The notes below the pieces were generated by a model. That model ran no database searches, was not told the DNA's origin, and saw nothing but the letters and a program-made list of their open reading frames with translations. Positions 17,775 through 27,260 of a stretch of 64,000 nucleotides of DNA are shown here, in pieces. Each line of letters opens with the position of its first letter. Positions within the stretch are counted from its first letter, which is position 1. The stretch comes from Palsa-965 sp044448685. Lineage in GTDB: Bacteria > Bacteroidota > Bacteroidia > Palsa-965. The stretch lies in the NCBI GenBank assembly GCA_044448685.1, contig JBIOHC010000001.1:124001-188000 (forward strand). The letters are read 5' to 3'. The position numbers were made by a program, and so were the translations under genes.

Positions 17775-20700
17775 TCACTCTCCCCATTCCACAACCAGAT
17801 CATCGGCTTCCACCAGACTTAATTCTGTCAGGTGGATGCCGGTGATTTTCATATCCTTGCTGGCAGTAATGGTTGTTTCCATTTTCATGGCTTCAATCGT
17901 AAACAAGGGCATATTCTTTTTAACAGCCTGGCCTTGCTTCACAAATAGTTTTGAAAGCATACCCTGTAAGGGAGTGCCGATCTGGAATTGTCCTTCGGCT
18001 TTACGATTCGCCTTCTTTGTATTCTGAATGGATTTATCCCTTACCTCTATAGCCCGTGTTTGCCCGTTCAGTTTGAAATAGACGCTGCGGTTTCCTGTCT
18101 CATCCGGATCGCCTATATACATCTGTTTCACGATAAGTGTTTTTCCCTCTCCAATATCAATCAGGGTTTCCTGATTGTTCTTCATACCGTAGAAAAACTC
18201 GGGTGTGGGTATCATGCTTACATCACCGAATGTTTTCAGGTGAGCGTGATAACCTTCAAATACTTTTGGATAAAACATAAACGATAAATAATCTGTCAGG
18301 CTGTATTCATTTCCAAAACGAATTTTGAATGCCTTGAGTCCGGATTCAATATCCACCGGCTTCATATGTGCATTCGGAAGATCGGTATAGGGCTCTTCAT
18401 CTTTCAGAATCATTTTCTGAAGCGCCTGAGGAAACCCTCCGTGAGGCTGACCCAGATCTCCTTTAAACATGCTCCTTACAGATTCAGGAAAGGAGATTGA
18501 ATCACCCCTTGTAAGCAGATCATCTTTACTGAGATTGTTGCTGACCATATACATAGCCAGATCTCCAACCACTTTGGAAGAAGGTGTGACCTTCACAATA
18601 TCACCGAACAGTTCATTCACTTCTTCATAGGCCTTTTTTATTTCCGGCATTTTGGAACCCAGTCCAAGTGAAACAGCCTGGGGCTTGAGATTGGAATACT
18701 GACCTCCTGGGATTTCATGCTTATATACCTGGGCGCTTCCGGCTTTCAAACCGGATTCAAAAGGGTAGTAATATTCACGTACGGTTTCCCAGTAATCAGA
18801 ATGCTGACTCAAGGCCTCCATATCATAGCCCCTGTCATGAGCAGTATGCCTTAACGCTTCGGCCATGGATTCGAAATTAGGCTGGGAGGTAAGTCCGGAT
18901 AAAGACCCCAGGGCTATATCCACAACATCAACTCCCGCTTCAATGGCTTTCAGATAGGTGGCCGACTGAACAGACGCCGTATCATGGGTATGCAGGTGTA
19001 TGGGCAGATCGACTGTTTTTTTAAGTTCCCTGACAAGCTGTTCGGCAGCATAAGGTTTCAGCAGGCCTGCCATATCCTTGATGGCAATTATATGAGCTCC
19101 GGCATCTTCCAGTTTACGGGCAAGGTCCAGATAATAATTCAGGCTGTACTTTTTCTTCTTAGGATCAAGTATATCACCGGTATAACTGATGCAGGCTTCT
19201 GCCAGTCCCCCGGTTCTTTCTTTTACCGCACGGATACTCACCAGCATACTGTCCACCCAGTTCAGGGAATCGAAAATGCGGAATACATCCACTCCTTTTT
19301 TCCAGGACTGTTCAATGAATGCTTCCACCAGGTTATCCGGATAAGCTGTATAACCAATGGCATTGGAACCCCGGATGAGCATTTGAAGCAGGATATTCGG
19401 GATGGCTTCCCGGAGCAGCTCCAGCCTCTTCCAGGGACATTCATGCAGGAAGCGCAGGGCGACATCGAAGGTTGCCCCGCCCCATACTTCCATGGAAAAC
19501 AGCTGGGGGTTATTTCGCGCAAAGGCTTCTGCAACCTTCATCATATCCGTTGTCCGGATACGGGTTGCAAGCAGGCTCTGGTGTGCATCGCGAAGTGTAG
19601 TATCGGTAAAGAAAACCTGTTTCTCGGCTTTCAGCCAGGCAGAAAACTTTTCCGGCCCGAGCTCTGTAAGTTTTTGTTTGGTACCGGAAGGAACAGGAAG
19701 GAGAGGATCAAAAACAGGAATTCGAGGTGTTTCAAAAATCCGTGCAGGATCTTTTTGCTTAATATCCGGATGTCCGTTAATGGTAATATCGGCCAGGTAT
19801 TTCAGCACCCTTGTTCCCCTGTCCTGTTTGTCGGGGAAGATAAACAGCTCAGGATGTTCTTCAATAAATTTTACAGTAGCCTGTCCTGATTGAAATACAG
19901 GATGTACCATCACATTTTCCAAAAAAGGAATATTCGTCTTCACACCCCTTACGCGGAACTCCTGCAAGGTCCGTTTCAGGCGCTGGGATGCCCCTTTCAA
20001 TGTCCGGCCCGAAGCAGTGACTTTTACCAGCATGGAATCAAAGAAGGGAGAAATCTTTACACCCGGGTAAGAGCTTCCTTCATCAATACGTATTCCATAG
20101 CCTCCGGCATTGCGGTAGGCGATAATGGTTCCGTAATCAGGTTTGAATTCATTCTCCGGATCCTCTGTGGTGATACGGCATTGAATGGCATAACCATTGC
20201 ATTTCAGATCCTCCTGGCTGTTGATGAAAATGCCGGGTGAAGAAAGGGTATGTCCGCTGGCTATAAGGATCTGGCTGCGTACGATATCGATTCCTGTTAT
20301 TTCTTCGGTAACGGTATGCTCAACCTGGATACGGGGATTGACTTCTATGAAATAAATCTGTTCTTCACTGTCTACAAGGAACTCAACAGTACCGGCATTA
20401 TTATATCCTACATACCGGGCAAGGCGCAGGGCATATTCATATAACCTGTTTTTTGTTTCCTGTTTCAGACTGGGTGCAGGTGCCACTTCCACCACCTTCT
20501 GGAAACGACGCTGTACAGAACAGTCGCGTTCAAAAAGATGGACGATATTTCCATACCGGTCGCCCAGTATCTGTACCTCTATATGTTTGGGTTTTTCGAT
20601 GAAGCGCTCCATAAAAATGGTATCATCACCAAAAGCGTTCTTCGCTTCACGGGCGGCTTCAGCAAGTGATTTTTCAAGATCTTCCTCTTTGCGGATCACG

Positions 20701-21218
20701 CGCATACCTCTTCCTCCTCCTCCTGCAGCGGCTTTCAGAATAACAGGATAGCCGATGGATAAAGCCTGTTCCCGGGCTATGGCGGGTGAAGTGAGCGGGG
20801 TTTTGTTATCAGGTATAATAGGAACCTGTGTGGCAACAGCAATTTTCTTGGCAGCCACTTTATCGCCCAATTGTTGCATCACTTCCGGGTCGGGACCTAC
20901 AAAAATAATATCCTCTTCCCTGCAACGCAGTGCAAACTGAACATTTTCAGAGAGGAAGCCATAGCCTGGGTGAATTGCATCTGCCCCGACTTTTTTTGCC
21001 ACTCTCAGAATTTCCTCTATATCAAGATAAGGTTTCAGAGGCTCTGTATTGCTGCCGAGCTGGTAAGCTTCATCAGCCTTATAACGGTGCAGTGAATACC
21101 TGTCTTCATACGTAAACACGGCAACAGTGGGGATATTCAGCTCTGATGCAGCCCTCAATACACGGATTGCAATTTCACCCCTGTTGGCAACAAGCAGTTT
21201 TTTAATTTTCTTTTCCAT
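17775..21218 (-). CDS. pyc: Pyruvate carboxylase
   Basis: The 1147-aa biotin enzyme carboxylates pyruvate to oxaloacetate, an anaplerotic and gluconeogenic step. It carries the full single-chain architecture: biotin carboxylase with LVANRGEIAIRVLRAA at the N-terminus and the ATP-grasp loop KAAAGGGGRGMR; the carboxyltransferase domain starting at FFTDTTLRDAHQSLLATR, with AIKDMAGLLKP; and a biotinyl domain with EAMKMETT, where Lys1112 sits 35 residues from the C-terminus. The ATG at 21218 gives MEKKIKKLLVANRGEIA, the expected start; a longer frame adds 13 unlikely residues. The start overlaps the upstream kinase-like gene by 17 bp. Confidence 0.97.
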   Translation of the reverse strand: MEKKIKKLLVANRGEIAIRVLRAASELNIPTVAVFTYEDRYSLHRYKADEAYQLGSNTEPLKPYLDIEEILRVAKKVGADAIHPGYGFLSENVQFALRCREEDIIFVGPDPEVMQQLGDKVAAKKIAVATQVPIIPDNKTPLTSPAIAREQALSIGYPVILKAAAGGGGRGMRVIRKEEDLEKSLAEAAREAKNAFGDDTIFMERFIEKPKHIEVQILGDRYGNIVHLFERDCSVQRRFQKVVEVAPAPSLKQETKNRLYEYALRLARYVGYNNAGTVEFLVDSEEQIYFIEVNPRIQVEHTVTEEITGIDIVRSQILIASGHTLSSPGIFINSQEDLKCNGYAIQCRITTEDPENEFKPDYGTIIAYRNAGGYGIRIDEGSSYPGVKISPFFDSMLVKVTASGRTLKGASQRLKRTLQEFRVRGVKTNIPFLENVMVHPVFQSGQATVKFIEEHPELFIFPDKQDRGTRVLKYLADITINGHPDIKQKDPARIFETPRIPVFDPLLPVPSGTKQKLTELGPEKFSAWLKAEKQVFFTDTTLRDAHQSLLATRIRTTDMMKVAEAFARNNPQLFSMEVWGGATFDVALRFLHECPWKRLELLREAIPNILLQMLIRGSNAIGYTAYPDNLVEAFIEQSWKKGVDVFRIFDSLNWVDSMLVSIRAVKERTGGLAEACISYTGDILDPKKKKYSLNYYLDLARKLEDAGAHIIAIKDMAGLLKPYAAEQLVRELKKTVDLPIHLHTHDTASVQSATYLKAIEAGVDVVDIALGSLSGLTSQPNFESMAEALRHTAHDRGYDMEALSQHSDYWETVREYYYPFESGLKAGSAQVYKHEIPGGQYSNLKPQAVSLGLGSKMPEIKKAYEEVNELFGDIVKVTPSSKVVGDLAMYMVSNNLSKDDLLTRGDSISFPESVRSMFKGDLGQPHGGFPQALQKMILKDEEPYTDLPNAHMKPVDIESGLKAFKIRFGNEYSLTDYLSFMFYPKVFEGYHAHLKTFGDVSMIPTPEFFYGMKNNQETLIDIGEGKTLIVKQMYIGDPDETGNRSVYFKLNGQTRAIEVRDKSIQNTKKANRKAEGQFQIGTPLQGMLSKLFVKQGQAVKKNMPLFTIEAMKMETTITASKDMKITGIHLTELSLVEADDLVVEWGE

Positions 21219-22287
21219 GACCAGTGTGTGTGTGTTTAGATGAAGAGAAATGATCATTACCCCTGCTTTTCCTGATCAGGGTTTTTAAACTGGTCTTTAT
21301 CAGCTCCCCCATTGTCCGGCATTTCATAAAACCATCATACTGGTAATGAATACTCAGTTCTTTCCGGAGGGATTCTACATGGGCTGCCGGAGCAAGGTGT
21401 TCCGTAGCCATTGTATCGAGCAGGGCTTTGAGCTGATAGCGGGAAGAGCGGATACGGTTAAAAATCAAAGCCCTTTCCTCCCGCTGATACTGGAAAATGG
21501 ATTCCGGTGTGAGATTCTTTCTTACCAGCTCCACAAAATGCTTGTTCTGTTTGAAAAACTGAGGCAGGTACACGGATTTGCGTCGTTCATACGACTGCTG
21601 GTCAAAATCAATGGCCCGCATACGGTAATGCGTCTCTTCAAAATCAGGGGTAACATCAATTACAAAATTGCTGGAGTGCATATCACCTAACAGGCGCACA
21701 AAGCAGCGTTCATTGAATTTGACAAATTCCTTAGCCAGCCGTGTTTCCTCGAAATGCCGGTCCACCAGGTTGTATTGCAGAAACTGGTCGGCAGGGATAC
21801 CCACAATATGTTCTTCAATGAGTGTATCGTCATATACAAAATAGGCAATGCGGTTGGGACTCAGTAAATGCTCCAGCTCAAGACCGTATATACGTGAGCT
21901 GTCGGCCCGTTTTACATAAAAGTAGTCGTGGTTTTCATTCAGCATATTCACCACCCTTACCCGGAAAGGCTGGGTATTGGCATACATACATAAATCGATA
22001 CGGTCAATGGTCAGATGCTGGATAACGGAGATGTCACCGGCGGCTTTCAGAATGGCATAGACTTTTTTAAGTCCTTCGTGTATATGTTCAGCCACCCTGT
22101 GGTCATATACTACCGTGACCCACAGTGTATCTTTTTTATTCCTGTCGTAAAGAGAAAGATGTTCTTTATAATCTGTAAGATCAGCGTATTCGAGTGGTAT
22201 TTTTTCTTCTCTTCCGTATCGTTTGATGTATTTACGGAGGGGGGAAGAAATCTTAAAAACGGTTTTCTTCCTGGATATTAATCCCAT
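21202..22287 (-). CDS. Kinase-fold (APH/WaaP-like) protein coupled to pyc
   Basis: The 361-aa soluble protein has no signal peptide. Its middle contains RLLGDMHSSNFVID, followed about 15 residues later by MRAIDFDQQSY. These fit the catalytic loop (D-x-x-x-x-N) and the metal-binding DFD of aminoglycoside phosphotransferase and lipopolysaccharide kinase folds. The N-terminus is basic (GLISRKKTVFKISSPLRKYIKRYG). No glycine-rich loop was identified, so ATP binding is not proven. The 3' end overlaps the pyc start by 17 bp, so the two are co-translated. TATCTTTG on the minus strand at 22354-22361 is a possible -7 box with no good -33. Substrate unknown. Confidence 0.65.
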   Translation of the reverse strand: MGLISRKKTVFKISSPLRKYIKRYGREEKIPLEYADLTDYKEHLSLYDRNKKDTLWVTVVYDHRVAEHIHEGLKKVYAILKAAGDISVIQHLTIDRIDLCMYANTQPFRVRVVNMLNENHDYFYVKRADSSRIYGLELEHLLSPNRIAYFVYDDTLIEEHIVGIPADQFLQYNLVDRHFEETRLAKEFVKFNERCFVRLLGDMHSSNFVIDVTPDFEETHYRMRAIDFDQQSYERRKSVYLPQFFKQNKHFVELVRKNLTPESIFQYQREERALIFNRIRSSRYQLKALLDTMATEHLAPAAHVESLRKELSIHYQYDGFMKCRTMGELIKTSLKTLIRKSRGNDHFSSSKHTHTGHGKEN

Positions 22288-22507
22288 ATTATTTGTTGCC
22301 CCGGGAGCGGCTTTGTTGAATACGGTTAAGGTTCAAATCTCGAATTTCTGTATCAAAGATAATTGTTATTGTATTTCGCATCGGAGCCAACTCCGGATTC
22401 CCCGTCAAAGAAAGCTTGGTGTGCAATTTAATTTGTTGATAAACAACGAATTGAAAAGATATACACAATGTGTTGCCGGGACACCCCTTTTCATACATGA
22501 AATCTGT

Positions 22508-22561
22508 GAAATACTCATTATGAGCTGTGAATTACTCATTTCTTACGGCGAAATACTCATT
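22508..22561 (+). repeat. Three direct repeats spaced exactly 21 bp upstream of a promoter
   Basis: GAAATACTCATT occurs at 22508-22519 and 22550-22561, and GAATTACTCATT at 22529-22540. The starts are exactly 21 bp apart, two helical turns, so all three face the same side of the DNA. The last copy ends 5 bp before the TTTG -33 element of the promoter that follows. The layout is that of activator-binding sites. It recalls LytTR-type paired repeats, although the match to any known box was not established. Confidence 0.65.
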
Positions 22562-22566
22562 GTCAT

Positions 22567-22596
22567 TTTGAAATCATGATGCAGCATATAGCTTTG
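22567..22596 (+). promoter_or_regulatory. Bacteroidota-type promoter for the tail-fibre/T9SS gene pair
   Basis: TTTG at 22567-22570 is followed after 18 nt by TAGCTTTG at 22589-22596, a full match to the Bacteroidota TTTG/TAnnTTTG promoter. Transcription would begin near 22603, leaving a leader of about 145 nt before the gene at 22749. The leader contains a small hairpin, GATAGC/GCTATC, near 22618-22634. Nothing else was seen in the 22288-22748 gap. Confidence 0.7.
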
Positions 22597-22748
22597 CCCC
22601 CGTTTGCATACCAACGGATAGCTTGCACGCTATCTGAAACATGTTAAATACTATTCTTCTTTTAATAGTCAATACTGAAAATGTCCGGTATTTACAGGCA
22701 AGGACATGCCCGTACCGGAAGGAAACCAACATAAAAACAAAAAAAGTC

Positions 22749-24080
22749 ATGAAAATCAAAAGATCCGTTATTGTTACTCTGGCAGCATTGGGAATTTGCT
22801 CTTCGCCGGTTGTGAAAGCCCAGAATTCAAATCCGTGGCCAATCTCCAGTCCGGTAGGAATTGGAACTGCTTTACCTGCAGCAGGAACCGTATTGCAGGT
22901 TGTCGGTAAACCCCGTTTCGACGTTGCAACAACTGGTGCAGGAGGGGGCCGGTTCTTTTTCGATCGTCCGAACAATTCCCAGTACGAATGTTTGTTGTCA
23001 TTCGGAACGGGAGGGACAAGTACGTATGACTGGGTGCAGGGAACTCCTTATATGGGTGTGGCAAACAGTGATTATGTTTTTGCCGGCTGGACTGCGGGTC
23101 GGGTAATGACCGTGTTGCAGGCTTCCGGCAACTTGGGAATTGGAAGTACCGGGCCTGCAGAGGCTCCGACAGCCAAATTGCAGGTTGGCGGTGATTTCCT
23201 GGTGTCTGCTACGGGTACATCGGGTGCCGCTTATATACAACACACTGCTTCCGGAAACTCCTCAGCAACCAATCCGGAATTTACATGGTATGGAAATACA
23301 AACACCGGGACATTTCACCCCGGAAGTAACATGCTTGCTTTTAGTAATAATGGTGTTGAAGCAATGCGTATCGGTAACGGAACAAATCCTTTTGTGGGTA
23401 TCGGTATCACGAATCCAACCCAGATGCTTCATATGAATAATGGTGCTATCCTGCTGCAAGGTAATGTATCCGGTTTAGGCGGACCGCAGATTCTTATTGG
23501 TGGAACAGCCGGGGTACAAACATATGGTCAGTATGGAATGGAATACGAAACTGCTGCTATGGCCGGAGCACCTAATGGAGGTCTCAATTTTTGGAAACCT
23601 TACCTGTCAACCGGAGTGAATACAAACAACATTCTTTTCCTGAGCGATAACGGAATGGTAGGTATCAACACGCCTAACCCTACTGCACAGTTAACTGTTA
23701 ACGGGACTACTTTAATTGGCGATCCTGCCGTAGTTACTTCGTTGCCTGCCGGATACAAGCTTTACGTTCAGACCGGTATCCTGACCGAAAAAGTAAAGGT
23801 AGCACTAAACGCGAGCAGCGACTGGTCGGACTATGTATTTGAAAAATCGTACAAACTTCGCAGCCTCGAAGATGTAAAATCTTTTGTTGAAAAGAACAAG
23901 CACCTGCCGGGTGTTCCTTCAGCCAGCGAGTTAATGGAACAGGGCGGTTTCGATATCGGCAAAATGGATGCCAAGCTGCTTGAAAAAATTGAGGAACTCA
24001 CACTGTATTCTGTACAGCTTAAAGAGGAAAATAAAGCACTCTCAGATCGCCTGGCTAAGCTCGAAAAAACAGCTAAATAA
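22749..24080 (+). CDS. Secreted tail-fibre-like protein with C-terminal coiled coil
   Basis: The protein has 443 aa from the ATG at 22749, which gives a signal peptide (MKIKRSVIVTLAALGICSS, then PVVKAQ). The body is rich in Gly, Thr and Asn, with repeated phrases such as GNLGIGSTGP, GIGITNPTQMLHMNNG and MVGINTPNPTAQLTVNG, which are typical of phage-tail-fibre-like beta-helical surface proteins. The C-terminal part (KVKVALNASSDWSDYVFE, SFVEKNKHLPGVPSASEL) is the widespread S74/intramolecular-chaperone-like end, followed by a Leu-rich coiled coil. It lacks the catalytic Ser/Lys test needed to claim self-cleavage. It is the first gene of a pair with the T9SS protein 38 bp downstream. Confidence 0.8.
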   Translation: MKIKRSVIVTLAALGICSSPVVKAQNSNPWPISSPVGIGTALPAAGTVLQVVGKPRFDVATTGAGGGRFFFDRPNNSQYECLLSFGTGGTSTYDWVQGTPYMGVANSDYVFAGWTAGRVMTVLQASGNLGIGSTGPAEAPTAKLQVGGDFLVSATGTSGAAYIQHTASGNSSATNPEFTWYGNTNTGTFHPGSNMLAFSNNGVEAMRIGNGTNPFVGIGITNPTQMLHMNNGAILLQGNVSGLGGPQILIGGTAGVQTYGQYGMEYETAAMAGAPNGGLNFWKPYLSTGVNTNNILFLSDNGMVGINTPNPTAQLTVNGTTLIGDPAVVTSLPAGYKLYVQTGILTEKVKVALNASSDWSDYVFEKSYKLRSLEDVKSFVEKNKHLPGVPSASELMEQGGFDIGKMDAKLLEKIEELTLYSVQLKEENKALSDRLAKLEKTAK

Positions 24081-24118
24081 TTCTATATTAAGATATTTAT
24101 TTATAAAAGAGCTAACCT

Positions 24119-27079
24119 ATGATAAATTATTCAAGAGCAGTACTATCGCTGCTGTTGTGGATGGGTGCACTTACAAGTTTTGGCCAGAACAGTAACTGGC
24201 AGTTTGTAGGGCCCGTATCGAACAACAATGCGAGCGGACATGAATTCGAGACAGCCCAGATGAGCAGAATCGTTATTGATCCTGCCAACCCGGCTCATAT
24301 GTTTGCCGGTGGAACCGTCGGAGGGATGTGGGAAACCAATAACTCTGGTGCCAACTGGGTAAACATCAATACCAATCCAAACGGTTATAACGGTGTGTTA
24401 GCCATCACCTTTCTCAATTCTACCAGTATTCTGGTAGGAAACTATCATGTGGGTTTTAATGCCGGAGTAGGGTCAAGAGATATATCGACAGGAATAGGCA
24501 TGTATAATTTCCAGACCCAGACCTGGCAAAGCCTGGGCGCTTTGCCGGCCGGTTCACAGAACTATGTGATAAAAAGCATAGCCGTGCATCCAAGTAACCC
24601 TTCTGTATTGTATGCATGCACATCCATCGGTCTCTTCCGCAGCACAGACGGCGGTGTGACATGGACCTTCGTGCTCCAGAATGTATATACAGAAAATCTG
24701 GTTTTCATTACCAATGCAACAGGCACAAGTCATTACGTGTATGTGGCCGGTTCCAGCATGCCTGGTGTTTACGGTGAACCCGGTGGCACTTCCATACTGA
24801 AGGAATACAATGATAACGGAGGCACAAGCGGGTTTCAATTTCTGAGCGATTTATCTTCCAATGTCACATTGGGATCCGGAGAGACCAGGTCGCATTCAAT
24901 GGTTATTCTCGGCCCTCAAAACAGTGCCAGTGATAAGGAATTCTTTGTGGTAACAACAGAAACCCCCGGAACGCCGGAAGGGTGGGATCCGTATGGTTGG
25001 GATATGTATGGAGGCGCTCTGTTTCTGGATCGCTTTGTCAAGAATACCAATACCAATACAATGACACCAACCTCTTTTACCTCCAGTGGATTTGGCGGGA
25101 TGGGCGGACTTCGTCTTGCAGGAGCATATGATCCTGCGAATAACAGGGTTTGGTTTGGAGGACAAAGACTGGACTACTATGATCTGGGTACCAATACCTG
25201 CCAGACTTACGTAGCTCAGGGTTTTCATCTTGGCATCTATGGCGCTATTCATGACGACATGCATGATTTTGAAGTCGTGAACAAAGGCGGCCAGTACTAT
25301 ATGTATGCTGCATGTGATGGCGGAATAGGTGTTACATCTCTTTCCTCCGGAACCATACCCTATTTCAGTGCATTGAACAACGGATTAAATGTATGTCTGG
25401 TAAACGGATTCAGCGGTTCAGAAGACCAGCCGAATATCTATGCACTCGGTGGCGGTGATATTGTAAATACCGATATCTATGATGCGTCGATAAACGCAGA
25501 TAAGCATACACTGGCTACATGGGAAAATGACGGGGCATTGATCGACAAGTTCAATACCAACAACATGATTTTCGATTTAAACAGCTACGGAGGTGCTTAT
25601 GCCACATCATCAGACGGAGGTGCGACAATGTCGGGAGGTAAAAGCTATTTCGCCCCTGCCAGCGGAAATACATTTGCGCAAGGAAGCTCCGATGGTACCG
25701 ATGCCTGGGGTTTCATGTCTCAACAGTACTTTCAGGATCCTTACCGTGCCGGGCGGATTTTTCAAAGCAAGAACCAAACCGGTATATATCAGTACGACTG
25801 GGTCAGTAATACTTTTGTTGCCAAGATCAAAGCATATGCTATCCAACCAACAATTAACTGGTCCGGGTCTTGTGTTCCTACGGGTAACTGGAATCTTACA
25901 GGATGGATTATTATTAATGGTATGTCGTTCTCTCCCCAGACACCCGATAACCTTCATTTTATTGTGAACGGATCTTACGATCCGGCTAATCCGGCATGTT
26001 TTACAAACCCATCGGTAATCGAATACATCGGAAACAATCTGGACGGTACCTGGGCAGGACATAACGATGCTTATAATGCAAGTAATCCTCAATGGGCCAA
26101 TGTCAGTCCTAACTGGGCTACATTCGCTTCTTCTGTTCTGAATTGTCCCGGTTGTGCCAATGTAACAGGATCAGATCTGAATATACAGTTCAAGGGAATT
26201 GAAACCAGCCCCTGGAACAAGGATGTGGTATATGTGGGGGTGTATATGCCAAACAATCCTACAGTAAAGGTTCTTAAATACGATGGTACCAACTGGTCTA
26301 ACTACAGTGACGGCCTGCCTGTTTCTGAATACCCGTTTTCTTTTGTGATGGACCATGTCAGCAATGACGGTCTGTACTTATCGACCGAAATGGGTATTTA
26401 TTACAGGGATGCTTCAATGAGCATGTGGGAACCATACAGTAACGACCTGCCTATCACATTCAGCAAACAGATGGAAATTAATTACAAGGAAAATACGGTA
26501 AGAGCAGGAGTTTTCGGGCGGGGTATCTGGAAATCTCCCCTGCGTTGCCCAACTTCATCCAATCTGACTCTGAATTCTTCGATCGCTCTGAATTTTTATG
26601 AAGCAAATTATGTAACAGCCAGTGCTCATGAAACGATGACAGCCGGTCCTACTGTGATGAGAGCCACCAATTCCATCACACTCAGCCCTGGATTCCTGGC
26701 AGCTCCTACCTCTACCTCTAATACCTATGCTTTGGCACTAATACATGGATGTTCAGGTGGAGGTACCAGCACTTATCAGTATCACCATATGATACCATAC
26801 AGGCCGGAACCTAAAGACAAAGATGCGGAAATGTCAAAGTCGATTACAGCTTTCCCGAACCCCAATGACGGACATTTCGTCCTTACCATACCCACAAATG
26901 AAGAAGGGGAACATGCAACGGTTACGGTGTATGACTTTCTTGGAAAAAAAGTGGAAGAACGGAGTGCTGTTTCCGGCCAGAAACTGAATATTGATTTGAG
27001 TGAACACCCCAAAGGCGTTTACATAGTACAATGTACTATTGAAGGGAATATGACAACCGTAAAAGTTGTCAATCAATAA
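24119..27079 (+). CDS. T9SS-secreted propeller (sortilin/BNR-like) protein
   Basis: The 986-aa protein has a signal peptide (MINYSRAVLSLLLWMGALTSFGQ). Residues about 25-850 hold BNR/sortilin-type beta-propeller repeats: SRIVIDPANPAHMFAGG, MWETNNSGANW, KSIAVHPSNPSVLYACTS, LFRSTDGGVTW. The last 80 residues form a T9SS type A sorting domain (FPNPNDGHFVLTIP, VTVYDFLGKKVEER, HPKGVYIVQCTIEGN). It is probably released or anchored at the cell surface. Propellers of this kind bind or cut glycans, but no catalytic residues could be assigned. It is co-transcribed with the tail-fibre-like gene and ends at a terminator. Confidence 0.88.
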   Translation: MINYSRAVLSLLLWMGALTSFGQNSNWQFVGPVSNNNASGHEFETAQMSRIVIDPANPAHMFAGGTVGGMWETNNSGANWVNINTNPNGYNGVLAITFLNSTSILVGNYHVGFNAGVGSRDISTGIGMYNFQTQTWQSLGALPAGSQNYVIKSIAVHPSNPSVLYACTSIGLFRSTDGGVTWTFVLQNVYTENLVFITNATGTSHYVYVAGSSMPGVYGEPGGTSILKEYNDNGGTSGFQFLSDLSSNVTLGSGETRSHSMVILGPQNSASDKEFFVVTTETPGTPEGWDPYGWDMYGGALFLDRFVKNTNTNTMTPTSFTSSGFGGMGGLRLAGAYDPANNRVWFGGQRLDYYDLGTNTCQTYVAQGFHLGIYGAIHDDMHDFEVVNKGGQYYMYAACDGGIGVTSLSSGTIPYFSALNNGLNVCLVNGFSGSEDQPNIYALGGGDIVNTDIYDASINADKHTLATWENDGALIDKFNTNNMIFDLNSYGGAYATSSDGGATMSGGKSYFAPASGNTFAQGSSDGTDAWGFMSQQYFQDPYRAGRIFQSKNQTGIYQYDWVSNTFVAKIKAYAIQPTINWSGSCVPTGNWNLTGWIIINGMSFSPQTPDNLHFIVNGSYDPANPACFTNPSVIEYIGNNLDGTWAGHNDAYNASNPQWANVSPNWATFASSVLNCPGCANVTGSDLNIQFKGIETSPWNKDVVYVGVYMPNNPTVKVLKYDGTNWSNYSDGLPVSEYPFSFVMDHVSNDGLYLSTEMGIYYRDASMSMWEPYSNDLPITFSKQMEINYKENTVRAGVFGRGIWKSPLRCPTSSNLTLNSSIALNFYEANYVTASAHETMTAGPTVMRATNSITLSPGFLAAPTSTSNTYALALIHGCSGGGTSTYQYHHMIPYRPEPKDKDAEMSKSITAFPNPNDGHFVLTIPTNEEGEHATVTVYDFLGKKVEERSAVSGQKLNIDLSEHPKGVYIVQCTIEGNMTTVKVVNQ

Positions 27080-27104
27080 GCAGTTTCTAGGAGACCTATA
27101 ACTT

Positions 27105-27148
27105 AACAGGAGATCGCGACTTAGATGTCATGGTCTCCTGTTTTTTTA
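27105..27148 (+). terminator. Terminator with two competing 5' arms
   Basis: AACAGGAGA (27105-27113) pairs perfectly with TCTCCTGTT (27134-27142) around a 20-nt loop and is followed by a run of Ts (27141-27147). An upstream copy of the arm, AGGAGACC at 27089-27096, is also complementary to GGTCTCCT (27132-27139), so two alternative stems exist. The simplest reading is a terminator for the T9SS propeller gene. Confidence 0.8.
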
Positions 27149-27260
27149 TTATCCTGTTCAGCTACAGCCTTTTTTCATTTAAGGTATAAGCACCTTCATC
27201 CATGAATTGTACTATTTTTGAAGCGGATTCAGCATAAGCGAATCTTTAGCCGTCTCTGTT

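Noticed and set aside
18984..19889. 301-codon frame antisense to pyc
   Set aside because: It lies fully inside the confirmed pyc coding sequence, has a Cys/His/Phe-rich composition and no family signature.
18984..21095. Small ORFs within pyc as separate genes
   Set aside because: All are shadows of the pyc frame.
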